Assembly (NCBI GenBank): GCA_024763135.1
Contig: JANTGD010000047.1
Coordinates: 1 to 14,879, forward strand
DNA: 14,879 nt
Direction: 5' to 3'
Origin: Thiotrichales bacterium
Lineage (GTDB): Bacteria; Pseudomonadota; Gammaproteobacteria; UWMA-0217
Below the pieces are notes generated by a model that saw only the letters and a program-made list of their open reading frames with translations, ran no database searches and was not told the origin of the DNA. This document shows positions 5,562-14,264 of this stretch, one piece after another. Numbering within the stretch: the first letter of the stretch is position 1; every line of letters begins with the position of its first letter. The translations under genes were made by a program, and so were the position numbers.

Positions 5562-7742
5562 ATGAACAGTTATCTCAATATTGATCACATTAGTATTACC
5601 TTCCCAACCGATAATGGACCGCTTAACGTTTTAAATGGCGTGGACCTCAAGGTCGGGCAGGGAGAGTTCATTTCGTTGATTGGACATTCCGGCTGCGGCA
5701 AGTCAACGGTGCTGAATATCGTTGCAGGATTACTCAATGCTACGGAAGGGGGGGTGATTTTAGAAGGCAAAGAAGTCAAAGAGCCTGGGCCGGATCGCGC
5801 TGTGGTATTCCAGAATCATTCTCTGTTGCCATGGTTGAGCGTGTACGACAATGTTCGCCTGGCAGTGGATCAGGTATTTAAAAAAACCAAAAGCAAAGCA
5901 GAGCGTCATCGCTGGACATTGCACAATCTTGAACTGGTTCACATGGGGCATGCGCTGGATCGGAAACCGGATGAGATATCAGGCGGCATGAAGCAGCGGG
6001 TAGGGATTGCCAGGGCGCTGGCGATGGAACCTAAAGTACTATTAATGGATGAGCCGTTTGGTGCGCTCGATTCATTGACCAGAACGCATATGCAAGATTC
6101 CCTAATGGAGATTCAGGCGCGTCTGAATAATACCGTCATTATGATTACCCACGATGTGGATGAGGCGGTTTTGTTATCGGATCGCATTGTGATGATGACT
6201 AATGGACCTTCTGCGACGGTGGGAGAAATTTTGCAGATTGATCTACCACGCCCACGCGACAGGCTCGCGCTGGCCGAAAACCCCACCTATAACCACTATC
6301 GTGCGGAAGTCGTACGTTTTCTTCATGAGCGTCATCAAACTCATGACGAAGACGGCTCAGCAGCCGAGGCTAAAGCAAACTCCGAATCGGTCGTGAACAT
6401 GGAGTCGTGGAAGCAGTCAGCACGCGGTCACGATGGCGGACAGATTGAAAAGCCGCAACTGAGCCTGGGCTTTATTCCTTTGACTGACTGCGCTCCGTTG
6501 GTGGTGGCAAAGGAGAAGGGTTTTTTTGGCGAAGAAGGACTACAAGTAACACTGTCGCGCGAAAACTCCTGGGCCAATATCCGCGATAAAGTTTCCGTGG
6601 GTATGCTCGATGGTGCGCAGATGCTGGCAGCCATGCCGCTGGCCAATGCGGTGCATGGTGATGCGACACCCATGGTGACGGCCATGAATCTGGATCTCAA
6701 TGGCAATGGCATCACGGTGTCCAATACATTGTATGCAAAAATGCAGGCGACCGGCCTGCCTGATCTGGATACACCGATGGGTAGTGCACACGCGCTGAAG
6801 CAAGTGATTGAAGATAATCGTGCAGCGGGTGAGCGACGCTTGATGTTTGCGACTGTGTATCCCTACTCATCGCATAATTATTTATTGCGATATTGGCTGG
6901 CTTCGGCGGGCATTGATCCTGATGTGGATATCGAGTTGACTGTCGTGCCGCCCCCGCAAATGGTGAATTATTTACAAAGCGGTGTGATTTCTGGATTTTG
7001 TGTCGGGGAGCCCTGGAACACGCTGGCGGTGTGCAACGAATTGGGTACCACCGTAGCCACGAGTTATGACATTTGGAATAACCATCCAGAGAAAGTCTTT
7101 GGTGTGGCGAGCAGTTGGGCTGCCGCCAATCCGAATACGTTGCAAGCCGTATTAAGGGCCTTGATCAAGGCTTGTCAGTGGTTGGATGTGCCGGAGCATC
7201 GGGCGGAGGTGTGTGAGCTGCTGAGTCAGGGGCGTTATGTCAATGCACCTCAGGATATTCTTGAAAAATCCATGTTAGGCACTTTTCAGTTTTCTAAAGA
7301 ACAAGCCCCCCGTCCACTGCCTGATTTCAATGTGTTTCATCGGTATGCCGCAAACTTCCCTTGGCGCTCTCATGCATTGTGGTTTTTGACACAAATGGCG
7401 CGCTGGGGGCAATTGCACAAACCGCTCGATTTACGCCGTATTGCCCGGGATGTCTACCGACCGGAGCTCTATCGCGAAGCAGCGAAAGCCGTGGGCGTCA
7501 ATGTACCCGTGGAGGATTACAAAGAAGAAGGTACACATGCTGATGCATGGACTTTGCCCGGTTTGAACGGCGCATTGGAAATGGGAGCGGATCGGTTTTT
7601 CGATCATAAACCCTTTTCTCCGGCTGACCCGGTTGGTTATTTAAAGGGCTTTGAGGTGGCGCACATCGATGCAGCATTGGATCTGCTCCAATCCGTCAAT
7701 CCACCTGCCACTGAGCGTGGACTCAATAAAGAGGTTGTATGA
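5562..7742 (+). CDS. nrtC: Nitrate ABC transporter ATPase fused to an NrtA-like sensor domain
   Basis: This cytoplasmic motor of the nitrate importer has two parts. Residues 1-255 are an ABC ATPase: Walker A GHSGCGKST (41-49), Q-loop Gln84, signature SGGMKQ (140-145), Walker B VLLMDEP (159-165) and switch His197. A charged linker (about 256-297) joins a second NrtA-like domain (298 to about 660) without a signal peptide. It repeats the NrtA landmarks: LTDCAPLVVAKEKGFF (307-322), Trp337, DGAQMLAAMPL (350-360), SSHNY (436-440, His438) and CVGEPWN (480-486, Glu483). In cyanobacterial NrtC the C-terminal domain mediates inhibition of transport by ammonium; a similar gating role is likely. No separate NrtD ATPase is encoded nearby, so the transporter may use an NrtC homodimer. 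The gap from nrtB is 86 bp with AGGAAC before the ATG. The stop overlaps the nirB start. Confidence 0.95.
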   Translation: MNSYLNIDHISITFPTDNGPLNVLNGVDLKVGQGEFISLIGHSGCGKSTVLNIVAGLLNATEGGVILEGKEVKEPGPDRAVVFQNHSLLPWLSVYDNVRLAVDQVFKKTKSKAERHRWTLHNLELVHMGHALDRKPDEISGGMKQRVGIARALAMEPKVLLMDEPFGALDSLTRTHMQDSLMEIQARLNNTVIMITHDVDEAVLLSDRIVMMTNGPSATVGEILQIDLPRPRDRLALAENPTYNHYRAEVVRFLHERHQTHDEDGSAAEAKANSESVVNMESWKQSARGHDGGQIEKPQLSLGFIPLTDCAPLVVAKEKGFFGEEGLQVTLSRENSWANIRDKVSVGMLDGAQMLAAMPLANAVHGDATPMVTAMNLDLNGNGITVSNTLYAKMQATGLPDLDTPMGSAHALKQVIEDNRAAGERRLMFATVYPYSSHNYLLRYWLASAGIDPDVDIELTVVPPPQMVNYLQSGVISGFCVGEPWNTLAVCNELGTTVATSYDIWNNHPEKVFGVASSWAAANPNTLQAVLRALIKACQWLDVPEHRAEVCELLSQGRYVNAPQDILEKSMLGTFQFSKEQAPRPLPDFNVFHRYAANFPWRSHALWFLTQMARWGQLHKPLDLRRIARDVYRPELYREAAKAVGVNVPVEDYKEEGTHADAWTLPGLNGALEMGADRFFDHKPFSPADPVGYLKGFEVAHIDAALDLLQSVNPPATERGLNKEVV

Positions 7743-10174
7743 TGCAAAAGCAGAAATTGGTATTGATTGGTAATGGTATGGCGGGTATCCGGACGGTCGA
7801 GGAGTTATTGAAGCTGGAACCGGAGGCCTATGAAGTGACGGTGTTTGGTTCTGAGCCTTACCCAAACTACAACCGAATTATGCTGTCACCGGTGCTTGCG
7901 GGTGAAAAAACCGTCGATGACATTGTGCTCAACAGTTATGAGTGGTATGCGGAAAACGGTATTACGCTGCACACGGGCGACCCAGTCATTGAAATTGACC
8001 GTGTGACACGACGCGTGAGAACAGCCAAAGGAGAGCAGGTCGGCTATGACCGTCTTTTGCTTGCGACAGGATCTTACCCCTTCATCATTCCGGTGCCGGG
8101 CTCTGATCTTGAAGGCGTCATTGGTTTTCGCGATATCGATGATGTCGAGACGATGCTGGAGAGCGCAAAAACATATCAAAAGGCTGTGGTGATCGGTGGC
8201 GGCCTGTTGGGCTTGGAAGCGGCGAATGGTTTGCTGAAAAATGGCATGGACGTCACGGTAGTTCATTTGCTCGATACGCTGATGGAGCGCCAATTGGATA
8301 AACCTGCGGCAGCGTTGCTGCAGGCAAATCTTGAAGAACGTGGTCTGAAATTTATGATGGAAGCCCAGACCGCTGCGATTACCGGGCAGGATCGTGTTCA
8401 AGGCGTCAAGTTTGCAGACGGCTCGGAGGTTGAGGCGGACCTGGTGGTAATGGCGGTGGGTATTCGTCCCAATATCGAGCTGGCACAGAGCGCAGGGATT
8501 TATTGTGAGCGTGGCATTGTCGTCAACGATACGTTGCAAACCTATGATCCCAGCATTTATGCAGTTGGTGAATGCGTGCAGCACCGAGGACAATGTTACG
8601 GGCTGGTCGCTCCATTATTTGAGCAGGCCAAAGTCTGCGCCAATCACCTTGCTAAGTTGGGTTTTGGACGTTACGAGGGCTCGGTCACTTCCACCAAACT
8701 TAAAGTCACGGGCATCGATTTGTTTTCCGCTGGGGAATTCAATGAAGGCGACGAGGATGAAACGCTCGTACTCCAAGATCCGGCTCAGGGCGTCTACAAA
8801 AAACTCGTGATTCATGACAATCGCATCAAGGGTGCGGTGATGTATGGCGATACGCTCGATGGCACCTGGTATTTTCAAATGCTGCGTGACGGCACGGATA
8901 TTTCGGGGTTTCGCAGCACGATTTTATTTGGCCAGCATGATCTGGGAGATGCCGGACATGGCGATGAGCGTATCTTGTCGCTGGATGACAGCGCCGAAGT
9001 GTGCGGTTGTAATGGCGTCAGCAAAGGCGAGATTGTCGATTGTATTGTAAAGAAAGGTCTGTTTACGTTGGATGAAGTGCGCGCACATACCAAGGCCTCT
9101 GCATCCTGCGGCTCCTGTACTGGGTTGGTGGAAACGCTGTTGGCGAGCACGGTGGGTGAAGGGTATTCTGCAGCACCGAGCAAAAAGCCACTGTGTACTT
9201 GTACAGAGCACAGTCACGATGACGTGATTGCTTCAATTCGCGATCAGGAACTCAAGAGTATGCCCGCGGTGCGTGAAGCGATGGAATGGAAAACGCCAGA
9301 TGGTTGCGCCAGTTGTCGACCTGCACTCAATTACTATCTCCTCGCAGCTTGGCCTGGTGAGTATGAGGATGACGCGCAATCGCGCTTTATCAATGAACGG
9401 GCACATGGAAATATACAAAAAGACGGTACCTACTCGGTCGTTCCGCGGATGTTTGGTGGCTTGGTCAAGCCCGACGAGCTGCGCGCCATCGCAGATGTGG
9501 CGGATAAATTCGACGTACCGGAAGTCAAAGTCACCGGCGGTCAGCGAGTCGACTTGTTTGGTGTGAAAAAAGAAGATTTGCCGGCCATGTGGGCTGATTT
9601 GAATGCTGCCGGCATGGTTTCGGGTCACGCCTATGGAAAGGCATTGCGCACCGTTAAGACGTGCGTCGGTAAAAGTTGGTGTCGCTTTGGTACACAAGAC
9701 TCAACGGGTTTGGGCGTGAAACTAGAAGAGCTGACCTGGGGCTCATGGATGCCGCATAAATTTAAAATGGCGGTATCGGGCTGTCCGAGAAATTGTGCTG
9801 AGGCGACGATCAAGGATTTTGGCGTGGTGTGTGTGGATTCGGGTTACGAATTGCATATTGGTGGTAACGGAGGCATCAAGGTGCGAGTAACCGACCTGCT
9901 GACCAAAGTGGAAACTGAAGACGAAGTGCTGGAATACTCGGGCGCATTCGTTCAATTGTATCGGGAAGAAGCGCATTACTTGGAAAGAACCGCGCCTTGG
10001 GTAGAGCGGGTGGGTTTAAATTACGTCAAGGATCGTATGGCGGACGAGCATGGCCGTCAGGCGCTGTTTGAGCGTTTTAAATTCAGCCAGCAGTTCGCGC
10101 AGCACGATCCCTGGCAGGAGCGGGCCGAGGGTGCACAGGCGCACGAATTTACCCCGCTGAAAATCGTAGGCTGA
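7739..10174 (+). CDS. nirB: Assimilatory nitrite reductase [NAD(P)H] large subunit
   Basis: This cytoplasmic enzyme reduces nitrite to ammonium with six electrons from NAD(P)H. Its 811 residues show the full electron path. There is an FAD-binding Rossmann site (LIGNGMAG, 9-16), an NAD(P)H-binding fold (VVIGGGLLGLEAA, 150-162), and a BFD-like [2Fe-2S] domain with Cys422, Cys424, Cys457 and Cys460. A second cysteine cluster follows (Cys486, Cys488, Cys523, Cys526). The siroheme-[4Fe-4S] domain has Cys642 and Cys648 in TCVGKSWC, and Cys682 and Cys686 in SGCPRNC. The start overlaps the nrtC stop (ATGATG at 7739-7744), indicating translational coupling. The second ATG at 7742 is better spaced from AAAGAGG (7728-7734), so the protein may be one residue shorter. 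No siroheme synthase gene (cysG) is present in the window. Confidence 0.96.
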   Translation: MMQKQKLVLIGNGMAGIRTVEELLKLEPEAYEVTVFGSEPYPNYNRIMLSPVLAGEKTVDDIVLNSYEWYAENGITLHTGDPVIEIDRVTRRVRTAKGEQVGYDRLLLATGSYPFIIPVPGSDLEGVIGFRDIDDVETMLESAKTYQKAVVIGGGLLGLEAANGLLKNGMDVTVVHLLDTLMERQLDKPAAALLQANLEERGLKFMMEAQTAAITGQDRVQGVKFADGSEVEADLVVMAVGIRPNIELAQSAGIYCERGIVVNDTLQTYDPSIYAVGECVQHRGQCYGLVAPLFEQAKVCANHLAKLGFGRYEGSVTSTKLKVTGIDLFSAGEFNEGDEDETLVLQDPAQGVYKKLVIHDNRIKGAVMYGDTLDGTWYFQMLRDGTDISGFRSTILFGQHDLGDAGHGDERILSLDDSAEVCGCNGVSKGEIVDCIVKKGLFTLDEVRAHTKASASCGSCTGLVETLLASTVGEGYSAAPSKKPLCTCTEHSHDDVIASIRDQELKSMPAVREAMEWKTPDGCASCRPALNYYLLAAWPGEYEDDAQSRFINERAHGNIQKDGTYSVVPRMFGGLVKPDELRAIADVADKFDVPEVKVTGGQRVDLFGVKKEDLPAMWADLNAAGMVSGHAYGKALRTVKTCVGKSWCRFGTQDSTGLGVKLEELTWGSWMPHKFKMAVSGCPRNCAEATIKDFGVVCVDSGYELHIGGNGGIKVRVTDLLTKVETEDEVLEYSGAFVQLYREEAHYLERTAPWVERVGLNYVKDRMADEHGRQALFERFKFSQQFAQHDPWQERAEGAQAHEFTPLKIVG

Positions 10175-10246
10175 CGTGGTGCCAAACTATCACACAGCAT
10201 AATAGAGTGTGCCGCGCTGCCGTCCCCGGCTGGTGGAGTAACTCGA

Positions 10247-10262
10247 CCGGGCTTGGACCCGG
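10247..10262 (+). promoter_or_regulatory. Small GC-rich hairpin between nirB and nirD
   Basis: CCGGG (10247-10251) pairs with CCCGG (10258-10262) across a six-base loop, CTTGGA. The loop does not follow the AnnGnn pattern, so NasT is not expected to bind here, and no T-run follows. It occupies the 117-bp gap before nirD and may affect message processing. Function is not established. Confidence 0.3.
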
Positions 10263-10291
10263 ACTATCGCATGAGACCGAGACAAAATCAG

Positions 10292-10621
10292 ATGACAAAC
10301 TGGATTGAAATAGCAAGACTGGAAGAGATACCGCGGCTGGGTTCGCGGGTATTGAAAACAGACACGATGGACATTGCGGTCTTTCGTACTAACGATGATG
10401 AAATATTTGCGCTCAAGGACAGTTGCCCGCACAAGGGGGGGCCGTTGTCTCAAGGCATTGTGCATGATCATGCCGTCACCTGCCCGCTGCATAATTGGAA
10501 GATCGATCTGCGTACTGGTGAGGTTTTGGGGCCCGATGAAGGCTGTGTGCATCACTACGCTGCAAAAGTAGAAGATGGCGTGGTGAGCATACGTCTGAGG
10601 GAGGAAGCGACTGCGCTGTAG
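10292..10621 (+). CDS. nirD: Nitrite reductase small subunit, Rieske-type
   Basis: This small cytoplasmic partner of NirB belongs to the Rieske-fold NirD family. The 109-residue product starting at ATG 10292 matches the usual family length. A TTG at 10253 or an ATG at 10271 would add residues without family character (rich in Asp, Arg and Pro) and the TTG lies in a hairpin loop, so the 10292 start is chosen although its ribosome binding site is weak. All four canonical Rieske ligands are visible: Cys45 and His47 in SCPHKGG (44-50), and Cys64 and His67 in CPLHNW (64-69). A [2Fe-2S] cluster is therefore possible, whereas some NirD proteins have lost the ligands. It follows nirB by 117 bp and precedes nasA by 143 bp on the same strand. 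Confidence 0.93.
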   Translation: MTNWIEIARLEEIPRLGSRVLKTDTMDIAVFRTNDDEIFALKDSCPHKGGPLSQGIVHDHAVTCPLHNWKIDLRTGEVLGPDEGCVHHYAAKVEDGVVSIRLREEATAL

Positions 10622-10660
10622 TGCAGTATTAGGAAAAAGCCACATGACAACCCAAAGTGC

Positions 10661-10674
10661 TACATTCGAATGTA
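10661..10674. promoter_or_regulatory. Perfect 14-bp palindrome between nirD and nasA
   Basis: TACATTCGAATGTA is identical to its own reverse complement. It lies 40 bases after the nirD stop in a 143-bp gap that also holds CGTTCC-G-GGAACG (10741-10753), a near-perfect inverted repeat a few bases before the nasA start. No convincing sigma-70 or sigma-54 promoter is visible between them. The first could be an operator, the second could influence access to the weak nasA ribosome binding site; neither role is shown. Confidence 0.35.
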
Positions 10675-10764
10675 CGGATGGGCATTGACTAGCAGGTCGG
10701 CTTCAGTCAGCAAACGCGTCAATCATTTGCGGCTGGGGATCGTTCCGGGAACGGCGGTTTAAGA

Positions 10765-13446
10765 ATGACAGAAGCGATAAAAAGTACCTGCCCCTACTGT
10801 GGGGTGGGTTGTGGTTTGCTGGTCGAGCGCAAGCCCGATGAGAGTTGGTTGGTTCGCGGCGATCCCGAACATCCCTCTAATTACGGTAAGTTGTGTTCCA
10901 AAGGTGTCGCGCTGAATGAGACGATCGATCACAGTGGGCGGTTGCTGCACCCGTTCGTCGAGGGTAAGCGCGCATCCTGGAACGATGCGCTCGAGACCGT
11001 CGCGTCGCGATTTCAGGAGATTATCGAGGAGCACGGACCCGACGCGGTAGCTTTTTATGTTTCGGGGCAGCTGCTCACTGAGGATTACTATCTTGCCAAT
11101 AAGCTGATGAAAGGGTTTATTGGCTCCGGGAATATCGATACCAATTCCCGTCTGTGTATGGCTTCGTCTGTCGCCGGTCATAAACGCGCTTTTGGCTCGG
11201 ATACCGTGCCGGGCTGTTACGACGATTTCGAGCAGGCCGAGCTGATCGTGCTGACCGGCTCTAATACCGCGTGGAGTCATCCTGTTCTGTACCGCCGTAT
11301 CGTCAAAGCCAAGGAGCGGAATCCTCAGCTCAAGGTCGTAGTGATTGATCCGCGCCGCACCAATACCTGTGACGCTGCAGATATTCATTTGCCCTTACTA
11401 CCGGGTACAGACAGTTTGTTTTTCATGGGATTGCTGACTTGGCTGCACGATCAGAACATTCGGGACCTGGCATTTGTTCAGGCCCATACGGAAGGAATAG
11501 AGGCCGCGTTGCGGCTGGCGCGTTGGTATGCGCGCGATGTACCGATGGTGGCTAAAGCCTGTGGATTGAGCGAATCTGCCGTGCGTACGGTCTATCAGTG
11601 GTTTGGCGAGACGGAAAAAACCATTACGCTCTACTCGCAAGGGATTAATCAGACGTCGAGTGGAACAGATAAAGTTAATACCATCATTAATTGCCATTTA
11701 TATACCAATCGGATCGGCCGGCCCGGTATGGGACCCTTTTCTATCACTGGGCAACCCAACGCGATGGGCGGGCGAGAAGTTGGTGCACTGGCCAATCAGT
11801 TGGTGTGTCATATGGATATTGAGAATGACGCACATCGGGCGCTTGTGGGCCGGTTCTGGGAGACTAACAACTTAACGCAACGTCCCGGATTGAAGGCGGC
11901 TGAGTTGTTTCCCGCGATCCAGAGTGGACGCATCAAGGCGGTTTGGGTCATGGCAACCAATCCCGCCGTGACCCTCCCGGATGCTCAGCGGGTGAGAGAC
12001 GCCTTGAACGTTTGTGAATTCGTGGTGGTTTCGGAAAATATACAGAGTACGGATACCAGTGCTTACGCGAATGTACTCTTGCCTGCCTCGGCGTGGGGAG
12101 AGCGCAATGGCACGGTGACGAGTTCTGAGCGGGCGATCACCCGTCAGCTCCCCTTTCTACCCGAGCCGGGGTCTGTCAAGCCCGACTGGTGGATCGTTGC
12201 GGAAATTGCCAAACGCCTGGGATACCCGGGTTTCGAGTTTTCTCATCCCCATGAGATTTTTTCCGAGTATGCGCGTTTATCCGGATTCGAAAATCAAGGA
12301 CGTCGGGACTTCGATATTTCCGGTCTGGCCGAGTTAAGCCGAGACGAATACGATGAACTTACGCCGATTCGCTGGCCGGTGACGGCACAGAATAAATCAG
12401 GCACGGCCAGACTGTTTGCCGACGGCCACTTTTTTACCCCAACGGCGAAAGCGCAGTTTATCCCAGTAACGCCACGTCCACCCGGGTTTCTTCCCGATAC
12501 GGCATTTCCGCTCGTGCTCAATACTGCCCGCGTGCGTGACCAATGGCATACCATGACGCGTACCGGCAAGTCGGCCCGATTGTCCGGGCACGATAACGAA
12601 CCTTTTGTGGAGTTTCACCCCAAGGATGGCGAGCGTTATGACTTGAAGGAGGGGGAGTTGGTACGCCTGACCAGTCAATGGGGCAGTGTCATCGTGCGTG
12701 GGCGGAGCAGTGATGCGCAAATGCCGGGGCAGGTATTGGTGCCTATGCATTGGAATGATCAATTCGCCAGTGATGGCGCAGTGAATAAACTGGTCAACCC
12801 TGTGTTCGACCCGGTTTCCGGTCAACCCGAATTCAAGCATACGCCGGTGACTATGTGTCCGTATCGTCCGGCCTGGCATGGTTTTTTGCTCTCACGTACT
12901 GAAGTGCAGCCGCAACGGACAAGCGCAACTTACTGGGCAAAGGCCAAACGCGATGCGCTGTGGCATTACGAGTTGGCAGGGGAAGAAGCGGTGGAGGATT
13001 GGTCGAGCTTTGCGCGGGAACTGCTCGAATCGGCGAATGAACCGACCCAATGGGCGGAAATGCTCGACAAGGCAGGCGGTCAATATCGTGGTGTGAGCAT
13101 TGTGGACGAGCGTTTGCAAAGTTGTTTGTTCATTGGTCCCACGCACGAATTGCCTAAGCGTGATTGGTTGGTGCGGCTATTTTCCCGTGAGCGCCTGGAC
13201 CGGCAAGAACGCATGCGTTTGTTGGCGGGATCGCCCGGGAGCGCGCGCGATGACGAAGGTAAAATCGTTTGCGCGTGTTTCAACGTGGGTGAGAACACGT
13301 TGCTGCGGGGGATTCGTGAGCAGGGACTCACGACACCTGAAGCGCTTGGAGAAGCGTTGTCTGCGGGCACGAACTGTGGCTCTTGCATTCCCGAGATTAA
13401 AGCCTTGATAGAGGCCTCCAAAGAACCTTCACCAACAACCAACTGA
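10765..13446 (+). CDS. nasA: Assimilatory nitrate reductase catalytic subunit (molybdopterin, with C-terminal 2Fe-2S domain)
   Basis: This enzyme reduces nitrate to nitrite in the cytoplasm; there is no signal peptide, which separates it from periplasmic NapA. The N-terminal [4Fe-4S] cluster is held by Cys9, Cys12, Cys16 and Cys44 (CPYCGVGC and LCSKG). The molybdopterin-guanine-dinucleotide domains run from about 50 to 700, with the Mo ligand Cys131 in SRLCMASS, the DPRRT motif (195-199), GQPNAMGGREVG (329-340), VMATNP (395-400), and the C-terminal cofactor-binding lobe containing RDQWHTMTRTGKS (591-603). A BFD-like [2Fe-2S] domain closes the protein (Cys836, Cys838, Cys871, Cys874). The 893 residues agree with Klebsiella-type NasA carrying this extension. 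No flavin-containing donor subunit (NasC or NasB type) and no molybdenum cofactor genes are nearby, so the electron donor is unknown. It is the last gene of the operon. Confidence 0.95.
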   Translation: MTEAIKSTCPYCGVGCGLLVERKPDESWLVRGDPEHPSNYGKLCSKGVALNETIDHSGRLLHPFVEGKRASWNDALETVASRFQEIIEEHGPDAVAFYVSGQLLTEDYYLANKLMKGFIGSGNIDTNSRLCMASSVAGHKRAFGSDTVPGCYDDFEQAELIVLTGSNTAWSHPVLYRRIVKAKERNPQLKVVVIDPRRTNTCDAADIHLPLLPGTDSLFFMGLLTWLHDQNIRDLAFVQAHTEGIEAALRLARWYARDVPMVAKACGLSESAVRTVYQWFGETEKTITLYSQGINQTSSGTDKVNTIINCHLYTNRIGRPGMGPFSITGQPNAMGGREVGALANQLVCHMDIENDAHRALVGRFWETNNLTQRPGLKAAELFPAIQSGRIKAVWVMATNPAVTLPDAQRVRDALNVCEFVVVSENIQSTDTSAYANVLLPASAWGERNGTVTSSERAITRQLPFLPEPGSVKPDWWIVAEIAKRLGYPGFEFSHPHEIFSEYARLSGFENQGRRDFDISGLAELSRDEYDELTPIRWPVTAQNKSGTARLFADGHFFTPTAKAQFIPVTPRPPGFLPDTAFPLVLNTARVRDQWHTMTRTGKSARLSGHDNEPFVEFHPKDGERYDLKEGELVRLTSQWGSVIVRGRSSDAQMPGQVLVPMHWNDQFASDGAVNKLVNPVFDPVSGQPEFKHTPVTMCPYRPAWHGFLLSRTEVQPQRTSATYWAKAKRDALWHYELAGEEAVEDWSSFARELLESANEPTQWAEMLDKAGGQYRGVSIVDERLQSCLFIGPTHELPKRDWLVRLFSRERLDRQERMRLLAGSPGSARDDEGKIVCACFNVGENTLLRGIREQGLTTPEALGEALSAGTNCGSCIPEIKALIEASKEPSPTTN

Positions 13447-13501
13447 GCGCCAAAATCAGCTTCGAACAGAGCCGGAGCAAAGTTGTTCAGTTCGGGGGTA
13501 G

Positions 13502-13525
13502 CCTATCGCACGGCTGTGCGATAGG
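13502..13525 (+). terminator. Perfect stem-loop at the end of the operon
   Basis: CCTATCGCAC (13502-13511) pairs exactly with GTGCGATAGG (13516-13525) around a GGCT tetraloop, 55 bases after the nasA stop. No T-run follows (AACGGCTG), so termination would need Rho or the stem may mainly protect the 3' end. It is the only strong hairpin close to the end of nasA. Confidence 0.45.
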
Positions 13526-13551
13526 AACGGCTGACTCGTGCGCTACTCACA

Positions 13552-13767
13552 TCATCCATAGAAAAGCCTCGTGCCGAGCGCCCCGGGTGACACGTCAAGG
13601 CGCGGTTTGCCGGCATTGACCTGCTTTTTGCCAAGCGGCGCAATACCGAGCAAGTCACATCTGGGGGCTGCTCCCTGCGCTGTTGCGCAGTCTATCTGAG
13701 CGCCAAAGAGTCGCTGAGTGAGGTTGATTCTGGATTGGTTCAGTAATCCGCTTTCAAAGGGCTGATG
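13552..13767 (-). pseudogene. Possible gene remnant, 71-codon open frame without a start
   Basis: Read on the minus strand from 13767 to the TGA at 13554-13552, this frame stays open for 71 codons. Its residue pattern looks protein-like, including CDLLGIAPLGKKQVNAGKP and ending SPGALGTRLFYG. It opens directly after an in-frame TAA (13770-13768) and contains no ATG; only internal CTG, TTG and GTG codons are available. I do not recognise the family. It could be the 3' end of a decayed gene, part of an old repeat, or chance. A hairpin CTGCGC-TGTT-GCGCAG (13675-13690) lies inside it. Confidence 0.22.
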
Positions 13768-13822
13768 TTACGCCAACGAGCGCTTGATTTTTAATCACAG
13801 GGCAGCCATATGAGGAGTAGTC

Positions 13823-13951
13823 ATGGAGGCTGTCCGAGAATGGGAGCTGTCTCTGAGAGAAGCCATTTTTGAGAGCATGTTTTGCTCATTTGAGATGAAT
13901 AGTGATGTTTTTGCCACGACAGTGAGTGGTACATCGTCTAGCTTAAAATGA
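13823..13951 (+). CDS. Possible small protein, reading into the repeat
   Basis: This 42-codon frame starts at ATG 13823 behind a strong ribosome binding site (TGAGGAG 13811-13817, five bases before the start). It encodes a peptide starting MEAVREWELSLREAIFESMF, rich in Glu, Phe and Ser, predicted mostly helical in its first half. The last seven or so codons (13930-13951) lie inside the mobile repeat that starts at 13930, so the original C-terminus was probably replaced when the repeat inserted. No family is recognised. The ribosome binding site is the main support; the frame is short enough to occur by chance. Confidence 0.3.
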   Translation: MEAVREWELSLREAIFESMFCSFEMNSDVFATTVSGTSSSLK

Positions 13952-14177
13952 CGGACTCAGCGCTTTTGTGATGCTGCGCCGCAGGCAAAGGCAGCGTCCT
14001 TGGCAAGCACTACAACACCGACGCGCGGCATTACAGAAGCGCCCGGAAGGTTGCCTTGTCTGCATTCCGGGCGTTGTTGCGCTCCTTGGTAAGGGAGTAA
14101 CCATTCCCTGCGCAGTGCGCCTACCCAGAGATGCAGACAGGACAACTGAGTCCGTCATTCTTAAACTAGATGATGTA
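13930..14177. mobile_element. MITE-like element, copy 1 (complete)
   Basis: This 248-bp element has terminal inverted repeats of 31-32 bp: 13930-13960 and 14146-14177 match as inverted copies apart from three positions (both contain ATGACGGACTCAG). Further inward the two halves remain loosely complementary, for example CGTCCTTGGCAAGC on the left against TTGGTAAGGGAG on the right, so the whole unit is a long imperfect palindrome. Both ends carry TA, which fits a TA target duplication of the IS630/Tc1-mariner type. It encodes no transposase; the short frames inside it are translations of the repeat. A second copy begins at 14789 in the same orientation. Confidence 0.82.
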
Positions 14178-14264
14178 TGAGAAGGTTGGGTCAAAAGGGC
14201 TTTTCTGCAGAAGGTTTCCTCTTCCCGGACAGACTCCGAGTTAACTTGGTTTGGAGAACGGAAA

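Noticed and set aside
10253..10291. Longer nirD starting at TTG 10253 or ATG 10271
   Set aside because: The extra residues have no family character, the TTG is in a hairpin loop, and ATG 10292 gives the usual NirD length.
13968..14180. 70-codon frame inside the MITE-like element
   Set aside because: It is a translation of the palindromic repeat, and longer frames on the other strand of the same repeat are equally arbitrary; no transposase motif is present.
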